Assembly: GCA_012934845.2 (NCBI GenBank) | Contig: WNNJ02001313.1 | Span: forward strand, 1-64,000 | DNA length: 64,000 bases | Direction: 5' to 3' | DNA from: Pomphorhynchus laevis | Lineage: Eukaryota; Acanthocephala; Palaeacanthocephala; Echinorhynchida; Pomphorhynchidae | Part shown: one piece after another, positions 23,590-48,559 of the stretch | Position numbering within the stretch: position 1 is the stretch's first letter | How the letters are laid out: every line of letters begins with the position of its first letter | Notes under the pieces: generated by a model | Seen by the model: only the letters and a program-made list of their open reading frames with translations | Told to the model about the DNA's origin: nothing | The model's database searches: none | Position numbers and translations under genes: made by a program

Positions 23590-24464
23590 GTGAGGTGGAG
23601 TAATTTTGCCGGGATAATAACCATCTTCTAGTTGTGGCTGTTTTCCTTGACTTTTCTGCTGCATTTAAACGCATCTCCATACCTTTTGTTATCTCTTCTC
23701 TCAGGTCCCTCGGGTTGCCTGCGAGAATTGTGAACAGGGTGCAGATTCTGCTGTATACCAAGCGATTTTACTATAAAGACGACCCTGATGCGGGTCAGTT
23801 CTACCCTATTACGGGTGTACCTCAAGCATCCCCTCTTTCGCCTATTTTATATCTTGCTGCTTCCATTAACCTATTTAAAATATTCAAACGCTAACTATAT
23901 CTAGTGGTGTACGCTGATGACACCACAGCCCTGTTCACTGGACACAGGTGTAAAGACGTAGTTTCTGACATCAGCCGTTTCTTTTTAAGATTAAAAGACC
24001 AGTAACCCATATCCAATCTTATTTTAAACTCCGCCAAATCGCAGGCGGTTGTCTTTCATGGCTGCCCTTTGACGAAGAAAAAACTTAAGAGATTAGCACT
24101 CTCTGCGCTCTCCTCCATATTTGCCTCTGAACCCATCCCTACCTTCACAAGTCGAGTAAAATACCTGGGGTTCACCGTCCCGGTGAACTGGTCGGCAAAA
24201 GCTGACCTGGATAGACTCAAACGTATCCTAAAGAAAGCTAAGTGGGCCCTGAAACGGGCTCAGCATCTGTCATTGAAAGGGAAAACCCAGGTGCGCCTTT
24301 GGGGCACTTGGGCTATCTCGGGATTAGTGTTCTTTTCGAGCGGACGTCCCCCAGAGCAAAGGCTAAGGTTTCTTAAGCTCCTTGTCTTTCGTTTACCTAG
24401 CATAGTCCACGCCGATTGGATGGATCGGTTGGGGGCTCAGATCCCCCTGAACCTGAAGCCATAG
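23590..24464 (+). pseudogene. LINE copy 3 reverse transcriptase
   Basis: AVFLDFSAAFKRIS (motif A) has its second Asp changed to Lys, VPQASPLSPILYL (motif B) has Gly changed to Ala, and VYADDTTALF (motif C) is intact. A stop follows at 23893. The thumb and C-terminal part 24069-24464 are open (WSAKADLDRLKRILKKAKWA and RPPEQRLRF). Confidence 0.85.
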
Positions 24465-24639
24465 AAGATAAAGTAGAGGACAAGACCGAAGTTGTGCTGC
24501 CGATTTTGCTGACTATGTTGTGACTTGTCTGTTTTTTTTCTTGCATGCTACTTATAGGTTATTGATGTATTTAACAAAATCGTTGTAGTGAACGTATCAA
24601 AGCTCAAAGGAATTTGGAAAAAGCAGTTTTTCTACAGAA

Positions 24640-25348
24640 ATGATTGCAAAATCAAGCAAATTAGAAGATATAAAGGTAAATTCTGGTACAAAAACTACTG
24701 ATATGAAGGGTAGTAACTTTTCAATTGTTACTGGGGCTGGGGATGTACTTCCTCCCATCCCAAAATTAAAAAACCTAGATATTATAAAGATAATCAAGCC
24801 AATTGAAAGACACTTAGTGTTTAACATCTTCTTGCGCCCATTTGCGTATAAACTAACTCATAGTGCTTTTTAATTCCATTAAATTCGACGAAACTGAAAT
24901 TAAATTTTCATTTAGTGCTTCCGATTTATTAAAAAGCTACGTGGAATTCTTTGAGTCATCGCTGTGGGAGTTTAGGACTCTACAGTCAAAACCCATTCTA
25001 GCCACGTTGAAAATTACAAATCTTCCATGTCATATGAAAAATAGCGATGTTGAATTTCTTAAAAAATTGTTTAAAATTTGGAACCTCCGCTCTATTATAG
25101 GTAAAAGCAATTATCCATTAACCATCGGCTTCTGTTTTTCACCCTTGGAGCAAGCTAAAATGCTCTCAAAATCAGCCTGCAACCCTTTTATGGGTTTAAA
25201 TCTTCCATTAACGATTATCAATAAAGAGGAGTACACATACCCTCACTGCAGTCGGTCCCATAAATGGGGGCACTGGTCCTCCAGCTGCTGCCTGCCTATA
25301 TTGTGTAAGGTATGTGGCTATTCCATCTGTCAGGTGAAAAATGTATGA
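24640..25348 (+). pseudogene. LINE copy 4 ORF1
   Basis: MIAKSSKLEDIKVNSGTK begins the protein. Then come the conserved block LPPIPKLKNLDIIKIIKPIE and, after a frame shift near 24860, a second frame to 25348 with PILATLKITNLP, NPFMGLNL and a first knuckle in which the second Cys has become Ser (CSRSHKWGHWSSSC). Later knuckles are partly lost. Confidence 0.8.
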
Positions 25349-25823
25349 CTCCTCCATCCTGCTTTAATTGTGGGGAGCCATCCTGCCTGGGCAAGATAGT
25401 TTAGTCATTTTTAAACGCTGTAGTAGCAAGTTCAGCAAGTCGACCCTACCGAAGTCAGAATTCTTCGCTCATTCTGCCTCCCGCATGGCGGATGAAGATC
25501 TTATGCGGGTGGTCTTAATTGCGGTGTGGATACCGCAATTAAGAAAATGGAGGACTTGGTCACTACGGTGCTATCAGCTTTCTGTACGAATCCTGTCCTC
25601 CCAACGACTACGGCTATTCCATTATCTAAAAAGAGGGGTATTCGACTCATGACATACCCTCTATCGAGTTCAGCAAATTGCTCAAAGGCAAGAAGAATAG
25701 GGGAAATGAAGATACTGCACATGGGCAAGTACCTACCCTGGACGCTGCTAGTGGCGAGAAGGGGAACCTTCCCGTTCCCAGCTTTGTCTAGGTGACAATC
25801 CCACATCCAACTAATCCATCACA

Positions 25824-26453
25824 ATGCAGAGTACTCGTGAGCCTTTTTCACTGAATATCCTTCAGTGGAATTCGGGAGGTGCTTCTGCCCTTAGACTTTT
25901 ATCTGGTAGAGATGCAGATGTTATAGTCCTTCAGGAGACGCAATCTATCCGTCTTCCCCAGGACATTACTCGATTTATTCTAAAGAACATTTGTACCTAC
26001 TATGCTTTATACATAACCCCACCTCACTCCTCTTCGACTCAAGGACTCTTGACCTTAGTTAAGTGCTCCTTAAGGTCCTCCCTCCTATAAAACTATTCAT
26101 GTCCAGCCATGTCTTGTTTAGTAGTTTCACTCTGTAAGAACGGTAAACGCCTCAGTCTAGCCAATGTCTACACCCGTCCAGGGGAGATTCACAAGAATCG
26201 TGACCTCATGGATAGTATTATTGATAGCGGCTATGACACGTTACTTGGGGACTTCAACGACAGAACTGGTCGTTGGATTAGTGCAGCACTTCCCAGAGCT
26301 AGGAACGGTTATCTTATTCACAAACCACCGTCTTCTACCTTTCACTGCACATCAACAAATTCAATCCTCGACATTTTACTGCTTCTCTCGAGGTGGTTGT
26401 TTAAACCCTTCTGCACGGTGCAGTCGCGCCAGCATTTGTCCACCTCTCATTAG
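25824..26453 (+). pseudogene. LINE copy 4 endonuclease
   Basis: MQSTREPFSLNILQWNSGGA starts the EEP endonuclease. VLQETQSI and LLGDFNDRTGRW are intact, followed by FHCTSTNSILDILLL. One stop near 26090 divides it into 25824-26090 and 26109-26453. The start codon context matches copies 2, 5, 6 and 7, all of which begin ORF2 with Met-Gln/Glu-Ser/Ile-Asn/Thr-x-Glu/Asn-Pro-Phe-Ser-Leu. Confidence 0.85.
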
Positions 26454-26462
26454 CTAATTCGA

Positions 26463-28145
26463 ATGAGGATTGAGGAAGATACGTTGCTTCGAAGGAGGTT
26501 TCACTTTGATCCGATCAGATTGGCCTTTTTTCAGGCGGCTATCCAACTCTTTCCCATAATTGAAAATGAGAGTCTGACCGAATTTAATACCTACCTCTCT
26601 TCGCTAGCTACCGCGTTTCTATCGACTACCTATAAAGGTCATGCATTCAATCCTACTCCGACGAAACTCAAGATCCTAGCGAAATTACTTAACCTATATA
26701 ATCTCTCTGTTTCTGCCAGACAAGCCCTCTCGAATGAATACTGGATCACTAGATATAGGTTCCAGCTGAGTATGGATAGGACGAGTATTGTTCGCCTTGG
26801 TCCTTCTCAGTCTTCCTTTTGGAAGATTTCCAAGAAGGAGAAATTTGTTTGTTGTAAAGGTCGGCCATTGGGTTGGATAGAGAATGTAGGCCTTGACAAA
26901 GTTTTGGAGGAGTCACTAGCACTACACAACTATGGAGCCACGCAATCACCTCAACCAATTCATTCTTGGGTTAACACTTCAGGAGTAGGGATTTATCTGT
27001 AACAGATATCCTTAACTCCCGGGGTCCACTCCCTGTACCTCCAAATCCGTCGCTCCACTTTCTTCTCAGGTCTGTCAGCATTCGACAGCCTACCATAAAA
27101 GAGAATTGATCGTCACAATGCTTTTAGCCTCCACCATCTGATGTAGCCGGCATCAATACTAGTAAGCGTGTTTTTATTCCTAAGAAAAATCCTGCCTAAT
27201 GCCCTAAAGATCTGCAACCTATTTCGATTAAAAATGTCCTCGTGCCTATTTATGAAAAAGCGCTTGCGCGTAAAATCCGCGACCATTTTAGAAGGAGTAA
27301 TTTAATCTCTACAAATTTCCTAGGTTCGTCAAAGGTCGCTCGGTCCATTCAGCAGTTGGTGAAGTGGAGCAGTTTTGTCTGGTCAATAGCCATCGTCTAG
27401 TTGTGGCTGTTTTCTTTGACTTTACTGCTGAATTTGAACGCATCTCCATTCCCTTTGTGATCTCTTCTCGCAGGTCTCTGGGCTGCCTGCGTGAATAGTG
27501 AACAGGCTGGAGATTCTGTTGTACACCAAACCATTTTACTATGAAGATGACCCTGATGCGCGTCAGTTTTACCCTATTACGGGTGTGCCCAAGGCTCCCC
27601 TCTTTCGCCTATCTTATATCTTGCTGCTTCCATTAAGCTATTTAAAATATTCAAACGCTAACTACATCTAGTGGTGTACGCTGATGACACCACAGCCCTG
27701 TTCACTGAACGCAGGTGTAAAGACGTAGTATATGACATCAGCCGTTACTTTTCAAGATTAAAAGACCAGCTACCCCAATCCAATCTTATTTTTAACATCG
27801 CTAAATCCCAGGTGGTAGTCTCTCATGGTTCCCCTGCAACAAAGCGTAAACTTAAGAGACCAGCACTCTCTGCGCTCTCCTCCATATTTGCCTCTGAACC
27901 ACATCCCTACCTTCACAAGTCGAGTAAAATACCTGGGGTTCACCGTTACGGTGAACTGGTCGGCAAAAGCTGACCTGGATAGACTCAAACGTATCCGGAA
28001 GAAAGCTAGGTTGGTCCTGAAACGGGCTCAACATCTGTCATTGAATGGGAAAACCGAAGTGCGTCTCTGTGGCACTTGGGATATCTCAGGATTAGTCTTC
28101 TTTTCGAGAGCACGTCCCCCAGAGCAAATACTAAAATTTCTTTAG
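26463..28145 (+). pseudogene. LINE copy 4 linker and reverse transcriptase
   Basis: The open linker 26463-27002 is followed by a broken RT. The motif A region near 27405-27440 reads AVFFDF.AEFERI, motif B is frame-shifted, and YADDTTALFTERR (27674 onward) is intact. Thumb and C-terminal part extend to 28145 with WSAKADLDRLKRI and RPPEQILKF. Confidence 0.85.
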
Positions 28146-28399
28146 CTCCTTGTCTCTCGTTTACCCCGTATAGTTCGCCTCGATTGGATTCTTAGGGGGG
28201 TGAAAGACCCCGGGTGGTTCAGTCGGAGGGCGGCGTGTTGGACCGGTTGGTGGGATTAAATCCCTCTGGACCTGATGCAGTAAAGAATTGAATTGAAGAA
28301 GACTACTATGACGAATTTAAGATTGTGGTTGATTTTTGACTTATTGACTTGTTTTGTTGTTGATTATGTCTTAATTTTACCCTTTTGTATTTTAAGGAA

Positions 28400-29560
28400 A
28401 CCTTTTTTTATTTAATGCAGTTGGTGTTTATCGATCGGTCAGTAAGTGTTCGAAAAACAGATTCATTGATTTATACCGCTCTGGGACGATTGTAAAAGGC
28501 AAGTGTTTGAGTTATTCATTAAATCGGTAATGTTTCAGTACTGACTTGATGTGTTGCAATCTGATATTGATGGCAGCATTGTGGATGCAGAAGAATACAT
28601 CGTAATTGTACTGGCTGTTGATCCGGATGACTAAGTTCCTGGATTTACGTTAAAGCTTAACATTGACAAATGTGTTAGATTAGTCGTTGTAGTGGCTCCC
28701 GATGACGCTGCAGCATGAGCAGCTATTGTTGATTGATGTAGTTCTTGGGTATACAAAGAGCTTGTGCTTGTAGGCGCATACATTGAGCATATACCTAAGC
28801 CAAATAAATGACCGCTATACTTCATTTCATCAATAGTGTTTTCGAAATATAAATCTTTAATTGGGAAAAAACAGATCCAGTTAACAAGCTATCGCTTTCT
28901 GCCTGATGAGATGGACCGTATCTTGGTATCTCTAGTTGTTTCGCTACATCTTCGAGACCGCCTTAAGCGTTTACGACTTTTTATCAAATACTTTACATCA
29001 TATATATTTGGAAAATACATTTTCAAGGTTTCAAAAGATCCAGCTTAATCGGTTGGCAATGGTGCATTAGTTAATAACTTCATCAGATAACCAAAGTCAT
29101 AGCCGCTATGAAATGACAGAAACACGACAGAATCCATCATTACCCAACCAAATGTGGTTATTAGTTCAGCAAACCTTATCGGATCTATACAGTCTACGCC
29201 GTGCCGCTTAAAATCTATTCCTACAGCTTTTAATAAATCAATTGAACCACTTGTGTACATGTCAGTTGTCATATTAAAATTGAAATTAAATTGGTAAGTT
29301 CTAGTTATAGTAGGTGGATTACTATGCTCGTCGAAAAATGACAATCCTAATTGTATTATTTGAAGAAAATCAACATTAACCTTCAAAGACTGATAATGAA
29401 ATTCGGAAACCGATGCGAAATTGCCAATTGGTCTGGCAACGACATTAAGAAATTCTGTGTCCATTGCGATAAATGGATATTTTGTTTGAGACAATTGTGG
29501 CGGAATCTGTTGCGTGCAACCTTATATATATGTTGTTGATGGTTTTGTCCAAAGTGACTT
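28400..29560 (-). pseudogene. Processed pseudogene of CAF1/POP2 deadenylase (CNOT7/8-like)
   Basis: This is an intronless copy of the catalytic CCR4-NOT subunit that shortens mRNA poly(A) tails in the cytoplasm. The frame 29045-29494 begins MSQTKYPFIAMDTEF and contains VVARPIGNF, NVDFLQIIQLGL, GSIDLL and FLSFHSGYDFGYLMKLL. The DEDD nuclease residues D and E (MDTEF) and the second D (SGYDF) are present; the third shows in SDSLLTG (28880-28905), in another frame. The C-terminal part is 28631-28825, with KYSGHLFGLG and a Ser/Thr/Ala tail ending NPGT. A stop after LPTD and at least two frame changes break it. AATAAA followed by a short A-run (about 28403-28412, minus sense) looks like a retained mRNA 3' end. 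Family length is about 285 residues. Confidence 0.9.
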
Positions 29561-29689
29561 GTTTCTTTTAAAATAGTTGCAGCCCGTGTCGATTCAGAAT
29601 CTATTAATCTTCTTTGAAAAACAGCGCTTGATAACAAAATTAATGATCAGCTGATGATATAAATTAAATTTACCAAATTAATAAAGGGC

Positions 29690-29900
29690 ATTAGTATTGT
29701 CGTGGAACACTATAGCTATCTTTATCCTGAATCAGCTCCCTCTCGACGTCCATCGCGCTCTCTGCTTTATCACATTCAAATATCGCCACCGTTCTTATCT
29801 TCTCTACACATGATTTAGATTTTTGTTTTTTTTGTTTTTGTTTTCGTGGTCATGTAAGCGTGCGCCTGCACGCATTTGCCGCGTAAAAATAAATCGCCTT
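29690..29900 (+). mobile_element. CR1/L2-like LINE 3' end
   Basis: The plus strand reads NQLPLDVHRALCFITFKYRH, the C-terminal W-N-x-L-P...FK box. A T/G-rich stretch follows, then 'cacgcatttgcc' and an A-rich AATAAA tail at about 29870-29895. It is 5'-truncated, from the same family as 8300-8560 and 16385-16575. Confidence 0.55.
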
Positions 29901-29944
29901 TTTTATCGATTTATATCGAATATTTTATGAGTAAAATATTCCAT

Positions 29945-30205
29945 CGTTATTATAATTATAATGATTTTCGACGAAAAATTCTTTGTTCAATAAAGGTCTA
30001 ACAGCAAATTTTCGATAACAAACTGTTATCAAAAGCTTTTAAAATATAATTTTTAAAAGCTACAACGGAACACAGGAAGCGTCTGTATATAAAGCCGCTA
30101 TCACAAATTTTGTATTCAGCCTGACGATGATAACAGTTAGTTACCGAAAATTTGCTCTTCGACCTTGATGGAATAAAGAATTTTTTGTCTAAAATAATTA
30201 TATTA
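29945..30205. repeat. Foldback repeat with Penelope-like end motif
   Basis: Arms of about 75 bp (29950-30028 and about 30128-30200) are inverted copies of each other at roughly 80 percent by eye. Both contain 'cgaaaatttgct' in minus or plus sense, next to a small stem (gataac...gttatc). The right arm reads 'cctgacgatgataacagtta', then 'ccgaaaa', then 'aataaag'. CTGACGATG plus stem plus CGAAA is a layout I associate with ends of Penelope-like elements. It may be an inverted pair of such ends or a MITE. Confidence 0.5.
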
Positions 30206-30617
30206 TAAATTGATTGTTCACTCATTTTAAATTATATTTAATTGGTGGAGAGAGTTACATTATTATTTTTATTAAAAGTCAAATTTTAGATAGCTATCAT
30301 CCTAAGGATAAAATTATAATAATTTAAAAAAAATAATAATAATTTCACTCCTTCCACTAATTAAATAAAATCATTATATTTCAATATAATTGATGGCTTT
30401 CACATTTTCTTTAGTATATACAATCTGTGATTCTAGATGAACTTAGAAAATTGTTAACAGAGTGAAATTTATGCGACTTCCTCAAGCTTTTCATAATGAT
30501 CATGATATAGATGTTTATCAGTGGTTTTACCTCATGAACATTGCTCTTTAATGTACTCCTCTTCCCAATCCTGTATTTAACAATTTATCTGAAAGGTTAT
30601 GAAACAGTGTAAATTGC

Positions 30618-30840
30618 AGAATTTTATTTTATTTATTTATTTTTTAATTACAAATAATAAATTGTGTCTAAGTCTTGTCTATCGCTCGTTCCCTCAACCG
30701 TGCCCAGAACGCAACTAGCGTTACCGCGTTAAATGGCAACGCTCAGCCTCTGCAGCAGGAAATCCGTGGACCGCCGCTCTCCGGTCACTGCTGCTATCCG
30801 CCGACCTATTTCGTGCATTGCATTTTATTTATGCTCAATT
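30618..30840 (-). mobile_element. GC-rich retroelement 3' end with AAAT tail
   Basis: On the minus strand a GC-rich stretch (30830-30690) ends in an A-rich tail with about three AAAT units (30645-30620), typical of a LINE or SINE 3' end. One frame reads MHEIGRRIAAVTGERRSTDF and continues LLQRLSVAI, a stop, then RGNASCVLGT. I recall a QR(L/I)S.A.QRGNA box at the C-terminus of some invertebrate retroelement proteins but cannot name the family. It stands out sharply from the AT-rich flanks. Confidence 0.45.
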
Positions 30841-32477
30841 AAAATTACATGTATTTATTTGCTGTTTATTTAACAGCCTTTTGCTTATGGCACAATTAAA
30901 CTTGATCTTTTAAAATCAGCAAATTATTTTTATGATTAAAATGCGAGTCATTCCCATCGAAGCTGTTTAATCCTTTTGAATCAAAAGTGATAATCTTAAA
31001 TAACTCCTACTTCCCGTAGGTACGTTTTTAAAATATGAAAACACGAAATAGTACATTTTCATCCTTCCTCCAAGCCTCGATTATGATACATTAGTTTCAC
31101 TATTCCGTTTAATTAACTTACATACCTGATTTGAATAAGTTTAAATGATAATTTAAGAGAGCAAGTCGGCGTATTTAGTGAACTTTGACAATTTTAGGTT
31201 GTGAGGTCTAGGCTGCTAACCATCATACGACATAACTCATCACTTCGATGTGTAGCAAATATTGAATAGCTTGGTCACATTTTGATATGTTTGTAATCCC
31301 CAACAACAAATTGTTCATAATTTTCTAAAAGCTACAACGATTTTATTGATTTCGAGTGCATTATTATGCTTAGCACATTTTTTCCTTGGGAAATGTGTGT
31401 TGTTAGGAGGATTTAAATTTTAAGGGAAAAATTTACTTTTAAGTGAAGATAATATTGTTCATCAATGAGTTATTATTGTTCATCAACTAGATATTAGTTC
31501 ATCAATGAGTTTTAAATTAAGAATAAAATAGTTCCTAAATTAAAAATAAAACCCCTTTCCTTCCCCCTTAAAGTTTAAAAACCCTAGGGTAAAGTGTGTG
31601 ATTCTCATTATTCTTTGTAGGTTATGCTGATTTAATTGTCGTTTGCCGATTTCTTCTTTCCTGTCAAATGCTGTATCACATAAATTTAAACTAAATCGAT
31701 TCAGACGAGTTAGCCAATCTAAAATGACCTGCATACATTGAAGTGGTATCTTGTAAATCACCTGTAGACAACAGTCATGACAATTAGGACAGGCATTGAT
31801 CTTAGTTTTGCTTTTTCGATCTTAGAATTTGAAAAGGTAAGATGACACAAATTTACAGTAGAGAACGTGTCTACTTGTTCTTTAAAATTACATAAAACAG
31901 AAATGTATTACAACGTAAATGCATCTTATTTTAATTGTGCTATATTTTCCTTGTATTGTTTCTTTATTTTTAAAAGGGGAGCGATGTGATGAATAAGACG
32001 GGAAGTTTAAGAAATATGTCTATACAGCTTTGCTATCAGTTGTTACTGCATATTTACTGTATCACAACAAGTGTACAACGAGCGACGAGTACAACAATGT
32101 ACGGATCCTAAATTCACAATTGTTCGTTGCTATAACCATACTCTTATACCTTATTCACAATCTTGTCCCACATTTATTTTGCACCAAAACAGTTTTGCGA
32201 TCTACTGTTTTTTTTACATGAAGAAAAGCTACCAACGTTACTATCTGTATAACAAGCATGATCGTTTGTCTTAAAGAGTATTTTCATTAGTTTTCCGACA
32301 AGTTGTGCAACTAGTTCTGCAAAAAAAACAAATCCACATGTTCCAATTTGTTAATATCGATTTGCGATGTATTTGTTTGGAATGTATTCTTACAATTTGC
32401 GATTTCATTATAATTTCTAGATTCTGAACAATCAATAACACAGCACATACAATTCGTCAAAGATATGATCTTTTATT
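30840..32477. other. Region upstream of the DH-PH gene
   Basis: No gene is recognised. 'ttcatcaatgagtt'-type motifs occur three times at 31457-31512. A minus-strand open frame (31540-31761, 73 codons) has no resemblance I recognise. This stretch should hold the promoter and 5' untranslated region of the downstream gene, but no definite TATA or initiator can be chosen. Confidence 0.4.
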
Positions 32478-46608
<14,131 letters not shown>

Positions 46609-46664
46609 TATCAGAATCAATTGCGCTGCCTGTGTACATTATTTCAAATTAAGGAGTTCGATTT

Positions 46665-46670
46665 AATAAA
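46665..46670 (+). terminator. Poly(A) signal of the DH-PH gene
   Basis: AATAAA lies 57 bases after the stop codon in 'atttaataaacacgtg'. Its position and strand fit the gene. Confidence 0.75.
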
Positions 46671-47194
46671 CACGTGTACGAAGATTTATGAAAATATAAT
46701 GTTTTTTACTTTGAATCAATCATTTTTACATTTTTATTTTTAAAAAGTTATGTTCGTCTTTTTCATTTTAAAAATTTTTAAAATGAAATTTTAATGAATT
46801 TTTTTACTAAGATTTATATTACTGCTATTTCTAATGTATTATCAAAAGCTCGCTATCTACAACAGAAAGCTCATTGAGAGCACGCTTCTTTTATCTTAAC
46901 ACTTAACTCTAAATTGTTTATATAAAAATTTATCGAAATGAACGTGAAGAATTGTGTAGTCGGTTTAATGGACTGAAATTTACTTTGATTTACGTAAGCT
47001 TGGCAATGAAATAAACATTTTAAGACCTTTAATCTTCAAAAAAATATATTTATACTTATATATTTCATTTTTAAAAAAGTTTGAATATGCAGTTTGATTG
47101 ACTTTTTAAGGCCGTTGAATTGGAAGATTTAACTTCTAACTGAAATTGCAGCTAAATGAATATATGGCTGATAAAATAAAAATAAATAATTCCA
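46671..47194. other. Intergenic AT-rich DNA after the DH-PH gene
   Basis: No gene is seen. A 45-bp segment at 47122-47166 ('gatttaacttctaactgaaa' and flanks) recurs at 47616-47660, so the dispersed repeat copy B between them is bracketed by long direct repeats. Confidence 0.5.
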
Positions 47195-47445
47195 TAATAT
47201 TTTCTACATTTTATATAAAGTCAAAATTTAATAATTAAATAAATAATTGTTTTTAGATTTTCTATAATTTAAATCAAGTTAAAATAAAAAAAATTTAAAT
47301 TTAAAATAAAAGTCATTTTTATGAATTGACTAATAAATAACAGACGTTGTATCAGAATAAGAATTAGAGGTCATCAGGAGGAACTGCTATGCTATCAGGT
47401 TCCGGCCCCTATTCCTCGACCCAACATAGCAGCGGGTCGAGGTGT
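47195..47445 (+). repeat. Dispersed repeat, copy B
   Basis: Partner of copy A at 855-1200. The shared core is 'gttgtatcagaataag', 'ggtcat.aggagga' and 'ctatg.tatcaggtt'. After about 47430 the two diverge. Confidence 0.6.
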
Positions 47446-48064
47446 GCTAAGCACATAAAGCGTGTTGGTTCTAGGTTAAGACGCAGACCATAGAGCTGTA
47501 AACTATTTACTCATAATTATCTACGCTCACCAGCTCAACGACTATCTTTACTAGCAAAGTAAGGGTTCAATTCAGTGTGGATTCGAAATCGATACAACAA
47601 ACATTTCCGATTGGATTAGAAGATTTAACTTCTAACTGAAATTGCAGCTAAATGAAAATATGGTTAAGTGATCACAAGACTGAATGAAATCACAAAATCA
47701 AGACTTCAGTCATGCTGTTTCACTTTAAAATTGCATTCTTAAAATGTAATCACCTGGTTGGCCTTTTTGTTATTTGCAAAAAAATAGTCAAAAATTGAAT
47801 TACTGATTAAAAAATTTTAATAATGAAATTAAGAAATGAATAAAATATACAGATACAAGAAGAGAAAAGTTAAGATAAGCTTTGAAAATTAAATCAACAA
47901 AAAAAACGTGTTAATGGTTGTATTTACTTTATTGTAATGCCATGTCAATAAGTGGCTCAAATTCTATGGCTGAAATCAAGAACGCGATATACTGGGTCCT
48001 AGTGTAGATTGAAGGTAAATTTGGAATTTGTTTTTGGAGTTGTATAGGTGAGCATTCGTCAAAC

Positions 48065-48357
48065 GGCCACTTCAGTCAATGAAATTTCATGAATCATATA
48101 GTGAACAACACTAGTCATAGGTTTCAGGATGTCGTGACTCCTTCACTCCTGATCGCATAAGTGGCCAGTTCAGTCAATGAAATGTCATTAATCAGGTCGT
48201 GATCAACACTGGTCATGGGTTCAGGAGGTCGTGACTCCACTCCTGATCGCATAAACGGCCAGTTTAGTCAATGAAATTTAATGAACCATGTCGTGGCCAT
48301 CACTGGTCATAGGATTCAGGCTGTCGTAACTCATTCACTCCTGATCGCATAAACGGC
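48065..48357 (+). repeat. Three tandem repeats of 94-98 bp
   Basis: Units start with 'ggcca' at 48065, 48163 and 48257 and end at 48357. Each contains 'agtcaatgaaat', 'cactggtcat.gg' and 'cactcctgatcgcataa'. They lie just upstream of a LINE RT on the same strand, so they may be the monomeric promoter repeats of that LINE. Confidence 0.85.
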
Positions 48358-48559
48358 CTACACTCTTGGAATAAATAACTATCATACGCGACTACTGATC
48401 GGTAGCGCTGGAAAGTATTCAATCGACTTTTTCGGATTGCCTCTTTTTTGCATGTTGGCTCAATCGATCCTTCAATCTTTGCTAGTTATTTCAGATTTAA
48501 ACTTGACAATGAATCTCGTACTTTTCCACCACTTGTCTGCCTAAACTTTTCCACCTATC

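Larger units (their letters stand above)
20880..24560 (+). mobile_element. Jockey-like LINE copy 3, nearly full length
   Basis: Same family as copy 2, on the plus strand. ORF1 starts at ATG 20880 or 20886 (MNMSEFSKHSN) and carries the zinc knuckle region at about 21510-21660. The endonuclease begins near 22060 and the RT runs to 24464. The 3' tail continues to about 24560, where copy 4 starts head to tail. Stops and frame changes occur in all three domains. It shares about 270 bp at the start of the endonuclease almost unchanged with copy 4 (22050-22330 against 25820-26100), so the two are close relatives. Confidence 0.9.
24575..28300 (+). mobile_element. Jockey-like LINE copy 4, nearly full length
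   Basis: It starts just after the tail of copy 3 with a similar leader ('agtgaacgtat' in both). ORF1 spans 24640-25450, the endonuclease 25824-26453, the linker 26463-27002 and the RT about 27160-28145. The 3' tail runs to about 28300, and the CAF1 retrocopy starts about 100 bp further on. It is broken at several places but keeps the best endonuclease frame of the group. The head-to-tail layout with copy 3 suggests insertion into, or next to, the older tail. Confidence 0.9.

Noticed and set aside
23549-23825. Minus-strand frames opposite LINE RT regions (several similar cases)
   Set aside because: They are the complement of conserved RT motifs and have no independent start, domain or splice support.
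29945-30205. Hammerhead ribozyme at CTGACGATG...CGAAAA
   Set aside because: The stem is out of register by one base at the CUGANGA end and no matching outer stem is visible.
47195-47600. tRNA or tRNA-derived SINE head
   Set aside because: Short strings such as 'ggttcaattc' recall a B box, but no matching A box or cloverleaf pairing could be drawn.
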